From assembly GCF_002434265.1 (NCBI RefSeq), contig NZ_DJJS01000001.1:310001-374000 (forward strand): a DNA stretch of 64,000 bases. Reading direction: 5' to 3'. This document shows positions 7,347 through 15,887 of the stretch, in pieces; position 1 is the stretch's first letter; each line of letters begins with the position of its first letter. The DNA comes from Pseudomonas sp. UBA6562. GTDB lineage: Bacteria; Pseudomonadota; Gammaproteobacteria; Pseudomonadales; Pseudomonadaceae. A model generated the notes under the pieces. The model was not told the DNA's origin, made no database searches, and was given only the letters and a program-made list of their open reading frames with translations. The translations under genes and the position numbers were made by a program.

Positions 7347-9758
7347 TTAGTCGGCCAGCTTGTAAGCGATGATGTAATCGCCCATCTTGGTCCCCAACGA
7401 CCCATGCCCGCCCGCAGTGACCAGCACGTACTGCTTGCCGTCCTTGCCGGTGTAGGTCATGGGCGTGGCCTGACCGCCAGCCGGCAGGCGGCCTTTCCAC
7501 AGCTCTTTGCCATTGTTGACGTCATAAGCGCGCAGGTACTGGTCCAGCGTACCGCTGAGGAAGCCCACGCCACCGGCGGTGACCATCGAACCGCCCATGC
7601 TCGGTACGCCGACCGGCAGGCCGATCGGCACCGGGGTGCTGTCACGGGTGGTGCCGTTCTTGTGCTTCCACACCACTTTGTGGGTGAACAGGTCGATGGC
7701 CGCCACATAGCCCCAGGCCGGTGCCTGGCACGGCAGGCCGAACGGCGACAGGAACGGGTGCATGGTCACCGCGTAGGGTGCGCCGGTGTTGGGCTGCACG
7801 CCGCTGGTTTCGCTCTCGCGCTTGCTGTTGGCATCGACTTGCTCGCGCGGCACCATCTTCGACACGAAGGCCATGTAGTTCGGCGAGGTGAACAGCAGCT
7901 GGCGCACCGGGTCGACCGACACGCCGCCCCAGTTGAACACGCCGACGTTGCCTGGGTAGACCAGCGAGCCCTGCTCGGACGGCGGGGTGTACTGGCCTTC
8001 GTAACGCAGCTCGCGGAACTGGATGCGGCACAGCATCTGGTCGAACGGCGTGGCACCCCACATGGCCTGTTCGGTCAGTTCCGGGCCCAGCAGGTTGAGG
8101 TCGGAACGGGCCTGGGTGGGCGCGGTATGGTCGCCCTTGACCGCGCCTTGCGGCACCGGAATCTCGCGGATCGGCACGATCGGCGTACCGTCGCGGCGGT
8201 CGAGCACGTACAGGCTGCCCTGTTTGGTCGGCACGATCACCGCAGGCTTGACGCCGTCGTCGGTCTTGAGGTGGGTCAGGGTCGGCTGGCTGCCGACGTC
8301 CATGTCCCACAGGTCGTGGTGGGTGAACTGGTAGTTCCAGCGCACCTTGCCGGTGGCCAGGTCCAGAGCGACCAGGCCGGCGCTGTACTTCTCGGCACCG
8401 GGGGTACGGTCGGCGCCCCATTGGTCGGGGGTCTGGTTGCCCAGCGGCAGGTAGACCATGCCCAGCCCTTCGTCGACGCTGGCGATGGACCACATGTTGG
8501 CCGAGTTGCGCGTGTACATCTGGCCGTCGGCCAGGGGCGCGGTGTCTTCGGGCTTGTTGCTGTCCCAGTTCCACACCAGACGGCCGTCGTGCACGTCATA
8601 GGCGCGGATCACGCCGGACGGCTCGTTGGTCGACTCGTTGTCGGTCACGTGGCCGCCGATGATCACCAGGTCGCGGGTGACCGAAACGGGCGAAGTGGAG
8701 TAGTAGCCACCGGGGGTGAACGGGCCCAGGCCACGGGTCAGGTCGACGGCGCCTTGATTGGCGAAGCCTTCGCAGACCTTGCCGGTGTCGGCATTGAGGG
8801 CGATCAGGCGGGCGTCGGCGGTCGGCAGGTAGATGCGCCGTGGGCAGGCCTGGGCGACTTGCTTGCCGGCGTCGGAAATCTGCGGCGCAGGGCTGCCGTC
8901 ACGGCTGACGTAACGGTTTTCGTCGTAGTACGACACGCCGCGGCAGGTCATATGGGCGAAGCCCTTGAACGACTTGTTCGGGCTGGTGATCTGCGGGTCG
9001 AAGCGCCAGATCTCCTTGCCGGTGTCCGGGTCCAGCGCCAGCACCTTGCTGTGCGGCGTGCAGGCATAGAGCATGCCGTTGGCCTTGAGCGGGGTGTTTT
9101 CGTTGGTCAGCTCGATCGGGTCGTCGCCGGTCGGCAGGTCGCCGGTGCTGATGCGCCAGGCTTCTTCCAGGTGCTTGACGTTCTGCGCGGTGATCTGGCG
9201 CAGCGGCGAGTAGCGGTCGCCGTACTCGGTACGGCCGTAGGCCTGCCAATCGCCTTCAGGCATGTTCGGCGCGGCGCTGGCCATTTCGCTGCTGTCGCGA
9301 CCCAGTTCGCCGGCGATCTCGCCGGGGTGGGTGAACTGGCTGGCGACGGCGCAGGCACCGGACGCGAGCACCGCGACGGTCAGCAGCGCGGTGTTGGCAC
9401 CCGCGGCCGAGCCTACCAGCGGGCGACGCGCCCAAGGCAGCAGCAGGACCACGCCGAGGGCGAACCACAGCGACAGGCGCGGCACCAGCTGCCACCAGTC
9501 CAGGCCCACTTCGCTCAGCGCCCAGACCGTGCTGGCCAGCAGTACCAAACCGTACAGGCCCAGGCCCAGGCGGCGGCGAGCCAGCAGCAGGAGGCCGGAC
9601 AGGGCGAAGCCGACCCCGGCGAGGATGTAATACAGCGATCCGTTCACCTGAATCAGGCGAACACCCCCGGCAACCAACGCCAGGCCCATCAGCAACAGCA
9701 GGACGCCCATCAGCCGTGGTAGCCAGGGCGAGGCGTGTTTGGCACCGTCAGTGCTCAT
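7347..9758 (-). CDS. gcd: Membrane-bound PQQ glucose dehydrogenase
   Basis: 803 residues. Five hydrophobic segments in the first ~145 residues anchor the protein in the inner membrane. The remainder is a periplasmic eight-bladed propeller of the quinoprotein type, with W-motif-like repeats such as LDPDTGKEIWRFDPQ, LDLATGKVRWNYQF and YDVNNGKELWKGRLPAGG, and the late motif TYTGKDGKQYVLVTAGGHG. It oxidises glucose to gluconolactone in the periplasm with PQQ as cofactor and passes electrons to ubiquinone. It lies 34 bases downstream of the sugar porin gene oprB on the same strand, so glucose entry and oxidation are probably co-transcribed. Confidence 0.95.
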   Translation of the reverse strand: MSTDGAKHASPWLPRLMGVLLLLMGLALVAGGVRLIQVNGSLYYILAGVGFALSGLLLLARRRLGLGLYGLVLLASTVWALSEVGLDWWQLVPRLSLWFALGVVLLLPWARRPLVGSAAGANTALLTVAVLASGACAVASQFTHPGEIAGELGRDSSEMASAAPNMPEGDWQAYGRTEYGDRYSPLRQITAQNVKHLEEAWRISTGDLPTGDDPIELTNENTPLKANGMLYACTPHSKVLALDPDTGKEIWRFDPQITSPNKSFKGFAHMTCRGVSYYDENRYVSRDGSPAPQISDAGKQVAQACPRRIYLPTADARLIALNADTGKVCEGFANQGAVDLTRGLGPFTPGGYYSTSPVSVTRDLVIIGGHVTDNESTNEPSGVIRAYDVHDGRLVWNWDSNKPEDTAPLADGQMYTRNSANMWSIASVDEGLGMVYLPLGNQTPDQWGADRTPGAEKYSAGLVALDLATGKVRWNYQFTHHDLWDMDVGSQPTLTHLKTDDGVKPAVIVPTKQGSLYVLDRRDGTPIVPIREIPVPQGAVKGDHTAPTQARSDLNLLGPELTEQAMWGATPFDQMLCRIQFRELRYEGQYTPPSEQGSLVYPGNVGVFNWGGVSVDPVRQLLFTSPNYMAFVSKMVPREQVDANSKRESETSGVQPNTGAPYAVTMHPFLSPFGLPCQAPAWGYVAAIDLFTHKVVWKHKNGTTRDSTPVPIGLPVGVPSMGGSMVTAGGVGFLSGTLDQYLRAYDVNNGKELWKGRLPAGGQATPMTYTGKDGKQYVLVTAGGHGSLGTKMGDYIIAYKLAD

Positions 9759-9792
9759 TGCAGGTTCTCCGTCGTGTCAAAGTGATAAGTGT

Positions 9793-11166
9793 TCAAAAGC
9801 TGCTCTGCAGTTTCAGCCCGGCCACCAGTGCGTCGTCGACCTGTTCGACACCGCCGGGATGGCGGATGTATTGCAGGTTGGGGCGCAGGGTGAGCCAGTT
9901 GGCAAGGTGGATGCCGTAGTAGAGTTCGGCGCTGTATTCGGTGTCCTGCACAGGCAGAAAACCAGGGTTGGCGTAGTCGTCGATGCCGCGTGCCAGGTTG
10001 GCCATGCGGGCGTTCTTGCGAAAGGCCGGGTTGACGTGGACGGCGGCCACGGCGAAGCCGATATCGTCTTTGGCACGGGCGTCGAAGGGGCCTTTGTAGA
10101 CCAGGCCGGCTTGCACATAGTGGTCAATGGCATTGGTTTTCTTGTCGTGCAGCGTGGCATTGGCGAACAGGGCCAGGCCGCGAGACGAATCGCTGGCCTG
10201 CGCGCTCACTTGCTGCTGCACGCCCAACCACAGGCCATGCTTGCTGGCACTGCTGCGGTAGGCGGCGCCACTGAGTGCGGCGGGCTGTCCGTGTTCGTCC
10301 TTGAGCACATCGTTCGCGTTGGCACTGCTGTAGTAGTAGCCGGCGCGATACTCCCCTTTAAGGCCATTGACCATCGGGCTCCACACCAGTTCGATGGGTA
10401 TCACCGCGCCTTGCGTGCCACTACCGCTGAGCTTGAAGCCGTTGCCGGTTTCCAGGTTCGACGGGTTCTGCTCGAACACCCCGATCTGGGCGAACAGCGT
10501 GTCGCTCAGGTTGTAGCGTGCGCGCAGCGCCCATTGGCTGACCGGCCAGTTGTACCAGATGCCACCCACCCAGTTGCCGACCTGCGAACCGCAGAACGCC
10601 AGGTTCTGGAAATCGCAGGGAAAGCTGTTGAAGTCTTCGCCTTCGCCGAAGCGGCCGACTTTCAAATCGAGGGCGCCGTCCAGGTACTGCTGGCGCAGCC
10701 ACAGTTGCGTCAGCCGCCAGGTCTGGCCGCGGCCCCAGACTTCCTGGGCCGAGGTGAAGCCACCGACGCGCGGGTCGTTAAGGCGGTCGTTGCTGATGTT
10801 CTGGCCGCTGCGTTCGGTCACGGTGAACTGCAGATCGGTGGCGTGCCAACCGAGGATCTTCTGCAGGTCCAGATGGCTGCCGAAGGTGAACTGGTCGCTG
10901 TAACGCGCGGTGCGGTCATGGTCGTAGCCGCCACGCAGGTTGCTGCCCATCTCGCCGGTGTAGCCGAAGGTGAAGTCATAGCCTTGCGCCTTGAGCTGGC
11001 TGCGGGTGCCGTTCCAGTCGCCGAGCATCCAGGGCGAATCGGTGCTGAACGCGGGGTGTTCTTCGGCACGCACGCTAGGCGCGAGGCTGGACAGGGCAAG
11101 CGTGAGGGCGGCAGATACGAACGAGGGCCGAGCCCGAAAACTCGGGAGGTAGAGCTGTCTTGTCAT
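9793..11166 (-). CDS. oprB: Carbohydrate-selective porin OprB
   Basis: 457 residues from the ATG at 11166, which gives a clean signal peptide (FVSAALTLALSSLAPSVRA). The mature protein begins EEHPAFSTDSPWMLGDWNGT, the standard OprB opening. It ends in SF, typical of an outer membrane barrel, and carries many alternating aromatic strands (GIHLANWLTLRPNLQYIRHP near the end). It admits glucose and related sugars into the periplasm. The frame extends 18 codons upstream, but without a signal-peptide-like start. It is upstream of gcd, with only 34 bases between. Confidence 0.93.
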   Translation of the reverse strand: MTRQLYLPSFRARPSFVSAALTLALSSLAPSVRAEEHPAFSTDSPWMLGDWNGTRSQLKAQGYDFTFGYTGEMGSNLRGGYDHDRTARYSDQFTFGSHLDLQKILGWHATDLQFTVTERSGQNISNDRLNDPRVGGFTSAQEVWGRGQTWRLTQLWLRQQYLDGALDLKVGRFGEGEDFNSFPCDFQNLAFCGSQVGNWVGGIWYNWPVSQWALRARYNLSDTLFAQIGVFEQNPSNLETGNGFKLSGSGTQGAVIPIELVWSPMVNGLKGEYRAGYYYSSANANDVLKDEHGQPAALSGAAYRSSASKHGLWLGVQQQVSAQASDSSRGLALFANATLHDKKTNAIDHYVQAGLVYKGPFDARAKDDIGFAVAAVHVNPAFRKNARMANLARGIDDYANPGFLPVQDTEYSAELYYGIHLANWLTLRPNLQYIRHPGGVEQVDDALVAGLKLQSSF

Positions 11167-11387
11167 GGTTAGAACGAATGCCAAAGGCACCGAGGGTGGC
11201 GGGCACCGACGATGGAACACGGATAGTCAGGAAGCTGAAGCGTTTCAGCGAGCCGGGAGGATATAGAGGAACGCTGCGGAAAAAAAGACAAAATGTCGCA
11301 GGGCACTGTTGCCTGGCGTGCAACAGTGCGGGGTACTGCATTGACCCTGCGCGCCTCCATAGCGCGCAGGGTGCATCCAAGGAAGGC

Positions 11388-13433
11388 TCAGAACGTGGTG
11401 CGCAGGCCGACTTCCACGCTGCGCCCGCCTGCCGGCGCGATGTCGCGCAGGATGGAGCTGGCGTAGCGCACGGTCTGGTCGGTCAGGTTTTCGCCGCGCA
11501 CGAAGGCCGTCCACTGGCTTTGGCCGACGTCGAAACGGTAGTCGAGGCTGGCGCCGAGGGTGGTGTAGCCGCCGGTCTGCGTCTCGTTGGCCGGGGTGCG
11601 GCGCTGGGCGGCGGCATGCTGCACGTCGAGACGCGCCTGCCAGCGCTCCAGCGACCACACCAAGCCGCTGTTCAGGCGCAGCGGCGCGATGCGCGGCAGC
11701 GGCTCGCCGCTGTCGAGGTTCTTCGCCCGGGTGTAGTCGCCCGACAGCTCCAGGGCGAAGTTGCCGTAGCGGTTCTGCGTCAGTTGCCAGCGGTCTTGCG
11801 CCTCGATGCCGTAGAAGCGTGCGCGCACGCCTTGGTACAGGTACTCCGGGATGCCTTCGTCGTGGTCGTGGTCATGGGCGTCTTCGTCTTCATGGCCGTG
11901 ATCGTGTCCTTCGCGTAGGTGGCCGCTGCCGATCAAGCCGATGTAGTTGCGAAAGTGGCTGTAGAACACGCCCACGCTGCCTTTGTGCGTGCCCTTGTCG
12001 AAACGCAGTGCCAGGTCGCCGGAAACGGCCTTTTCCTTATTCAGCGCGGCATCGCCCACTTCATAGGCACCGGTGGCCACGTGGGCGCCGTCGGCGTACA
12101 GCTCGTAGAACGTCGGTGCGCGCTCGGTGTAGCCGAGGTTGGCGGCCAGCGCCCAGGTCGGGTCGAGCTGGTACACCGCGCCCGACGACAGGCTCACTGC
12201 ATTGAACGCCCGGCTGCCGTCGGCGCTGGCGAAGGTTTCGTTGCCTTTGGCATCAGGGTCGACGCGGGTGTGTTCCAGGCGTGCGCCGAAGCTCAGGTCG
12301 AGGCGCTCGCTGGCCTGCCACTGTTCGAGCAGGAACAGCGCCAGGCTGTCGGTGTCGGTGTGCGGCACGAAGGCTTCTTCGCCCAACGCGGAAAATTCGT
12401 TACGGCTGACCTGCGCGCCGACCACCCCCTCGACCGGCCCGAGCGGCTGGTGACGCGCTTCGAGCCGTGCTTCGTAGCCCTTGTTCTTGAACGTGGTGTG
12501 CACCTCGCCTTCTTCGATTTCGCGGTGCTGGTAGTCGGTGTAGCCGGCATCGAGCTTCACCGAGCTGAAGGGACCTTCGAGGTCGCGCAGCTCGGACGCG
12601 AACGCATAGTGGTCCTGCTGCATGTCCAGGCGCACGCCGGGCTCTGCGACAGAGCCGTAATTGCTGTCGTAGCGGCTGTACGACAGCCCGCCGTAGCCAT
12701 GGTCCCACTGGTAGGAACCGCCGATGGCGCCACCGTCCTGACGGCCGTCGCTGTTGTCCAGGCGGCCGTGGCTGCCTGGCTCGTCCGCTTCGCGAACTTT
12801 GCCGCTGCGCGCGTAACCAGGGATGCGCAAATCATTGAACTGGCGGCTGTTGGCATCCAGGTGCAGGGCGAAGGTGCCGTCGCCGGCTTCGAGCTTGCCC
12901 GCGCGGCTGCGCGTGGTGTCGGCGCCGCCATAACGCAGTTCGCCGGCGCCGTGGATGCCATCGATGGGCGTGTCCGGGATGCGGTTGTCGAAGGTGTTGA
13001 CCACGCCGCCGATGGCGTTGCCGCCATAGAGCAGGGCGGCCGGGCCGCGGACGATTTCGATGCGCTCGACGACGTTGGGGTCCAGCGGTACGGCGTGGTC
13101 GTAGGAGAGCGACGAGGCGTCCAGTGCGCCTACGCCATTGCGCAGGATACGGATGCGGTCGCCGTCCAGGCCGCGGATCACCGGGCGGCTGGCGCCCGGG
13201 CCGAACCAGGTCGAGGCCACGCCGGGCTGGCCGTTGAGGGTTTCGCCGAGGCTCGAATGCTGGTGCTGGAACAATTGATCGCCTTCGAGCACGGTGCTGG
13301 GAGCGGCCAGTTGTGCGTTGCCCAATGGGTTGGCGGTGATGACCTGGGGTTGCAGTTCCACGGCGTGGCTCGGCATCGAAGCCAGGTACAGGGCGGCGGC
13401 AAGAGGTGAGAGTGTGGAGGAGTAGCGGCGCAT
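11388..13433 (-). CDS. TonB-dependent receptor, ZnuD-like zinc receptor
   Basis: 681 residues from the ATG at 13433, chosen because AAGGA lies 11 bases upstream and a signal peptide follows at once (LSPLAAALYLASMPSHA). The plug domain has GVASTWFGPGASRPVIRGLD and ERIEIVRGPAALLYGGNAIG. The 22-strand barrel ends VGLRTTF. A long outer loop is extremely rich in His and Asp (GHDHGHEDEDAHDHDHDEG), as in ZnuD-type zinc receptors of Neisseria and Acinetobacter. A Zur-like site lies just upstream. Together these point to TonB-driven zinc uptake under Zur control. Substrate is inferred; copper or nickel is possible. Confidence 0.85.
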   Translation of the reverse strand: MRRYSSTLSPLAAALYLASMPSHAVELQPQVITANPLGNAQLAAPSTVLEGDQLFQHQHSSLGETLNGQPGVASTWFGPGASRPVIRGLDGDRIRILRNGVGALDASSLSYDHAVPLDPNVVERIEIVRGPAALLYGGNAIGGVVNTFDNRIPDTPIDGIHGAGELRYGGADTTRSRAGKLEAGDGTFALHLDANSRQFNDLRIPGYARSGKVREADEPGSHGRLDNSDGRQDGGAIGGSYQWDHGYGGLSYSRYDSNYGSVAEPGVRLDMQQDHYAFASELRDLEGPFSSVKLDAGYTDYQHREIEEGEVHTTFKNKGYEARLEARHQPLGPVEGVVGAQVSRNEFSALGEEAFVPHTDTDSLALFLLEQWQASERLDLSFGARLEHTRVDPDAKGNETFASADGSRAFNAVSLSSGAVYQLDPTWALAANLGYTERAPTFYELYADGAHVATGAYEVGDAALNKEKAVSGDLALRFDKGTHKGSVGVFYSHFRNYIGLIGSGHLREGHDHGHEDEDAHDHDHDEGIPEYLYQGVRARFYGIEAQDRWQLTQNRYGNFALELSGDYTRAKNLDSGEPLPRIAPLRLNSGLVWSLERWQARLDVQHAAAQRRTPANETQTGGYTTLGASLDYRFDVGQSQWTAFVRGENLTDQTVRYASSILRDIAPAGGRSVEVGLRTTF

Positions 13434-13466
13434 GGGGAGGGAGCGTCCTTGAAAGATAGCCATATC

Positions 13467-13479
13467 GTTACAGTATAAC
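13467..13479 (-). promoter_or_regulatory. Zur-like box before the zinc receptor
   Basis: GTTACAGTATAAC, an imperfect palindrome close to the gamma-proteobacterial Zur core GTTATAnTATAAC. It is 34 bases upstream of the receptor ATG, where a promoter would be. The His-rich receptor downstream supports the call. Confidence 0.6.
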
Positions 13480-13640
13480 GTTTCTATTGCAGCATGACGG
13501 CGCGCCCTTTGGCCAGCAGTTTGTGTTTCGCTCGTTGTCTTGGCGCTTACCTGGGAAACCGCACGGCGCGCCCGGGGTCTGAATCCACCACGGCGTGCCT
13601 CGCCGGTGTACAGTGCGCCCCTTTTCTTCCGGAGCCTTCC

Positions 13641-13862
13641 ATGAGCATCCCCGAACACAACGCCCTGCATGGCAAGACGCTCGAACAGATCCTCACCGCG
13701 CTGGTCGCCCATTACCAATGGCAGGGCCTGGCCGAGCAGGTCGACGTGCGCTGTTTCAAGAGCGATCCGAGCATCAAGTCGAGCCTGACCTTCCTACGCA
13801 AGACGCCTTGGGCCCGCGCCAAGGTCGAGCAGCTTTACGTGAACCTGCAGCGCGGCCGCTGA
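13641..13862 (+). CDS. VF530/DUF2132 family small protein
   Basis: 73 residues, matching the VF530 family of small DNA-binding-like proteins. Visible signatures are GKTLEQILTALVAHYQWQGL, then DVRCFKSDPSIKSSLTFLRK, then TPWARAKVEQLYV. The start at 13641 is supported by GGAG ten bases upstream and by family length; the frame is open far upstream without reason to use it. The stop shares bases with the next ATG (TGATG), so the two genes are translationally coupled. Cellular role is not established. Confidence 0.85.
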   Translation: MSIPEHNALHGKTLEQILTALVAHYQWQGLAEQVDVRCFKSDPSIKSSLTFLRKTPWARAKVEQLYVNLQRGR

Positions 13863-14503
13863 TGCCTCGCCATCCCTGGCTGCTGCTGGCCGCCGTGCTG
13901 GGCTGGACGGGCCTGGCCGTGCAGGTCTGGCTGGTGCTGCTGGCGCGCTGGCAGGCCGAGGCGAGCCTGGTAGGAGGCTTAGTGAGCGTGTTCGGTTATT
14001 TCACCGTACTGAGCAACACCCTGGTGGCCACGGTGTTCAGTTATGCCGCCTGGGGGCGTGTAGGCGCGACGCGGCGCTGGTTCCTGTCACCGGCGGTGAG
14101 CACGGGAGTGGCGGTGAGCATCGTGGTGGTGGCGGTGGCCTACAGCCTGCTGCTGCGGCACTTGTGGCACCCGGAGGGTTGGCAGTGGCTGGCCGACGAG
14201 CTGCTGCACGATGTGATGCCGCTGCTGTTCGTCGTGTACTGGTGGCGGGTGGTGCCCAAGGGCTCGCTACGTCTGCGCCATCTGGCGTTGTGGAGCCTGT
14301 ACCCGGCTCTGTACTTTGCCTTCGCGCTGTGGCGCGGTTTCGAGATCGGAGTCTACCCGTACCCCTTCATCGACGTGGCGCGCCTCGGCTATCTCCAGGT
14401 GATGCTCAATGCCCTGGGCGTGCTGGTCGGTTTCTGCGCCACGGGCCTGTTGTTCATCGCCCTGGACCGTTGGCGCGGTGCGCGCGCGCCAGCCCAAGGC
14501 TGA
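13862..14503 (+). CDS. Pr6Pr family integral membrane protein
   Basis: 213 residues with about six hydrophobic helices (for example GLVSVFGYFTVLSNTLVATV, TGVAVSIVVVAVAYSLLLRH and MLNALGVLVGFCATGLLFIA). The FGYFTVLSN and YPYPFIDV motifs are typical of the Pr6Pr family (about 200 residues, function unknown). The start overlaps the stop of the VF530 gene as TGATG. It is convergent with the siderophore-interacting gene, with only 5 bases between them. Confidence 0.8.
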   Translation: MPRHPWLLLAAVLGWTGLAVQVWLVLLARWQAEASLVGGLVSVFGYFTVLSNTLVATVFSYAAWGRVGATRRWFLSPAVSTGVAVSIVVVAVAYSLLLRHLWHPEGWQWLADELLHDVMPLLFVVYWWRVVPKGSLRLRHLALWSLYPALYFAFALWRGFEIGVYPYPFIDVARLGYLQVMLNALGVLVGFCATGLLFIALDRWRGARAPAQG

Positions 14504-14508
14504 AAGGC

Positions 14509-15270
14509 TCAGTCTTCTTCTGGCGTATCGTCGGCGCGCCAGTAGGCCACGGCCTTCAGCGCCTGTTCGTCGACGCCTTTGTCCAGCAGCACCCCCTTGA
14601 CCTCGCGGCTCAGGCGCTTCTCCAGCGCTACCCAGCTGTACAGGCTGCCGGCAGGTAGGGGGAGGGCGCGCACGCATTCGACCAGGTCCTGCTCATGGCG
14701 CAACACCCAGATCACCTCGACGTCCGCCGGGCTGGCCAGCGGCTGCCGCTCTTGCGCGTCTTCGACCTGCACCAGCACCAAGGCGCGGCGTCCGGCCGGC
14801 AGTTCTTCCAGGCGCCGGGCGATGGCAGGGATGGCGGTTTCGTCGCCGATCAGCAGGTAGCTGTCGAAGGCATCGGTGACGACCAGTGACGCCCGAGGCC
14901 CGGCGATGTGCAGGGTCTGGCCTGGTGCAGCCTGCGCGGCCCAGGTCGAGGCAGGGCCGTCGCCGTGCAGGACGAAATCGATGTCCAGCTCCAGGGCCTG
15001 CGGGTCGAAGCGCCGGGGCGTGTATTCGCGCATCGTCGGGCGAGCGCTGGGCTCCGCACTCAGCTCGCCGGCGTCGAGGGCCGCTTGTTGCGCCGCGTCG
15101 TTGGCGAACAGCAGCTTGACGTGGTCGTCGCTGCCCAGGCTGACGAAGCCTTCGAGCGCCGCACCGCCAAGGGTGACGCGGCGCATGCGTGGGGTCAGGT
15201 CGGTGACCCGCAGCACGTGTAGCGCGCGGCGATGGAGGGTGTGGTTCACGCGGTAGATGACTTCTGTCAT
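14509..15270 (-). CDS. Siderophore-interacting protein (ViuB/YqjH-like FAD reductase)
   Basis: 253 residues with the two-domain SIP layout. The N-terminal FAD-binding barrel includes MREYTPRRFDPQALELDIDF and VLHGDGPASTWAAQAAPGQT. The C-terminal NAD(P)H-type domain includes YLLIGDETAIPAIARRLEEL, and the end includes YWRADDTPEED. Members reduce ferric siderophores in the cytoplasm to release iron. It overlaps the upstream PadR-type regulator by 4 bases (ATGA), so the regulator and reductase are co-expressed. In E. coli the corresponding genes yqjI and yqjH are adjacent but divergent. Confidence 0.88.
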   Translation of the reverse strand: MTEVIYRVNHTLHRRALHVLRVTDLTPRMRRVTLGGAALEGFVSLGSDDHVKLLFANDAAQQAALDAGELSAEPSARPTMREYTPRRFDPQALELDIDFVLHGDGPASTWAAQAAPGQTLHIAGPRASLVVTDAFDSYLLIGDETAIPAIARRLEELPAGRRALVLVQVEDAQERQPLASPADVEVIWVLRHEQDLVECVRALPLPAGSLYSWVALEKRLSREVKGVLLDKGVDEQALKAVAYWRADDTPEED

Positions 15271-15800
15271 TGCGACGTCTCCTCAGGCTTGGGGTGGGGA
15301 CCGCCGGCGATGGCCTTGGCGGCGTCGTTGAGCAGGCGGCTGACGCGCTCGATTTCCTCTTCGCCCCAGTGGCCGCTATGCAGGTGCAGGGCATGGCGCA
15401 GGTTGCCCACGGCCTGATGAATGCGCTCGGGGCGCTCGTGCCCATTCAAGGCGCGCTTGCTGACTTCGATGCGCATGCGCACGCCCTCCAGGGCCACGGC
15501 CTGCTCGCGCAGGCGTTCGCGGCCCTGCTCGGTGACGGTGTACAGGCGCTTGCTGCCTTGCGCCTCGCCGCGCACTAGCTCGGCTTCCTCGAGAAAATTC
15601 AAGGTGGGGTAGATGACACCGGGGCTTGGGCTGTAGCTGGCATCGAACAGTTGCTCGATCTGGCGAATCAAGTCGTAGCCGTGGCCGGGCTGTTCGGCCA
15701 GCAACGACAGCAGCAACAGTTTCAGATCGCCCGCCGCGAACACCCGCGGGCCGCGGCCGCCTCGGCGTTCGAAAGGGTTTGGGGAAGAAGAATGGCGCAT
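15267..15800 (-). CDS. PadR-family regulator, YqjI-like
   Basis: 177 residues. The winged-helix domain reads AGDLKLLLLSLLAEQPGHGY, DLIRQIEQLFDASYSPSPGV and IYPTLNFLEEAELV, a close match in pattern to E. coli YqjI, the metal-responsive repressor of the ferric reductase YqjH. The His/Cys-rich N-terminal tail of E. coli YqjI is missing; only a short RRGGRGPR basic stretch precedes the domain. The C-terminal dimerisation helices follow. It is first in an operon with the SIP gene. An inverted repeat and a Fur-like core lie upstream. Confidence 0.85.
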   Translation of the reverse strand: MRHSSSPNPFERRGGRGPRVFAAGDLKLLLLSLLAEQPGHGYDLIRQIEQLFDASYSPSPGVIYPTLNFLEEAELVRGEAQGSKRLYTVTEQGRERLREQAVALEGVRMRIEVSKRALNGHERPERIHQAVGNLRHALHLHSGHWGEEEIERVSRLLNDAAKAIAGGPHPKPEETSQ

Positions 15801-15826
15801 TTAGGTAACCTGAGCATCTGAAGTAG

Positions 15827-15844
15827 CTTGAGATATTACTCAAG
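15827..15844. promoter_or_regulatory. Inverted repeat upstream of the PadR-type gene
   Basis: CTTGAG-N6-CTCAAG, embedded in ATAT-rich sequence with a repeated AGATAT. It is 27 bases upstream of the regulator's ATG, a good position for autoregulation by a PadR protein. No experimental operator is known to me here. Confidence 0.45.
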
Positions 15845-15873
15845 ATATATCTTTATGTCAGCTCTAAATGCGC

Positions 15874-15884
15874 ATGATTATCAT
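15874..15884. promoter_or_regulatory. Fur-like core sequence
   Basis: ATGATTATCAT matches all 11 central positions of the Fur consensus (on the minus strand ATGATAATCAT). The outer GATA/TATC positions are not kept. It is about 74 bases upstream of the PadR-type start, consistent with iron control of the reductase operon. Confidence 0.35.
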
Positions 15885-15887
15885 CGA

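Noticed and set aside
7083..9722. An 879-codon plus-strand frame opposite gcd
   Set aside because: Antisense shadow caused by codon bias. The minus strand encodes an unmistakable PQQ glucose dehydrogenase.
13434..13718. Upstream extension of the TonB receptor gene by 95 codons
   Set aside because: It would put the Zur-like box inside the gene and remove the signal peptide from the N-terminus.
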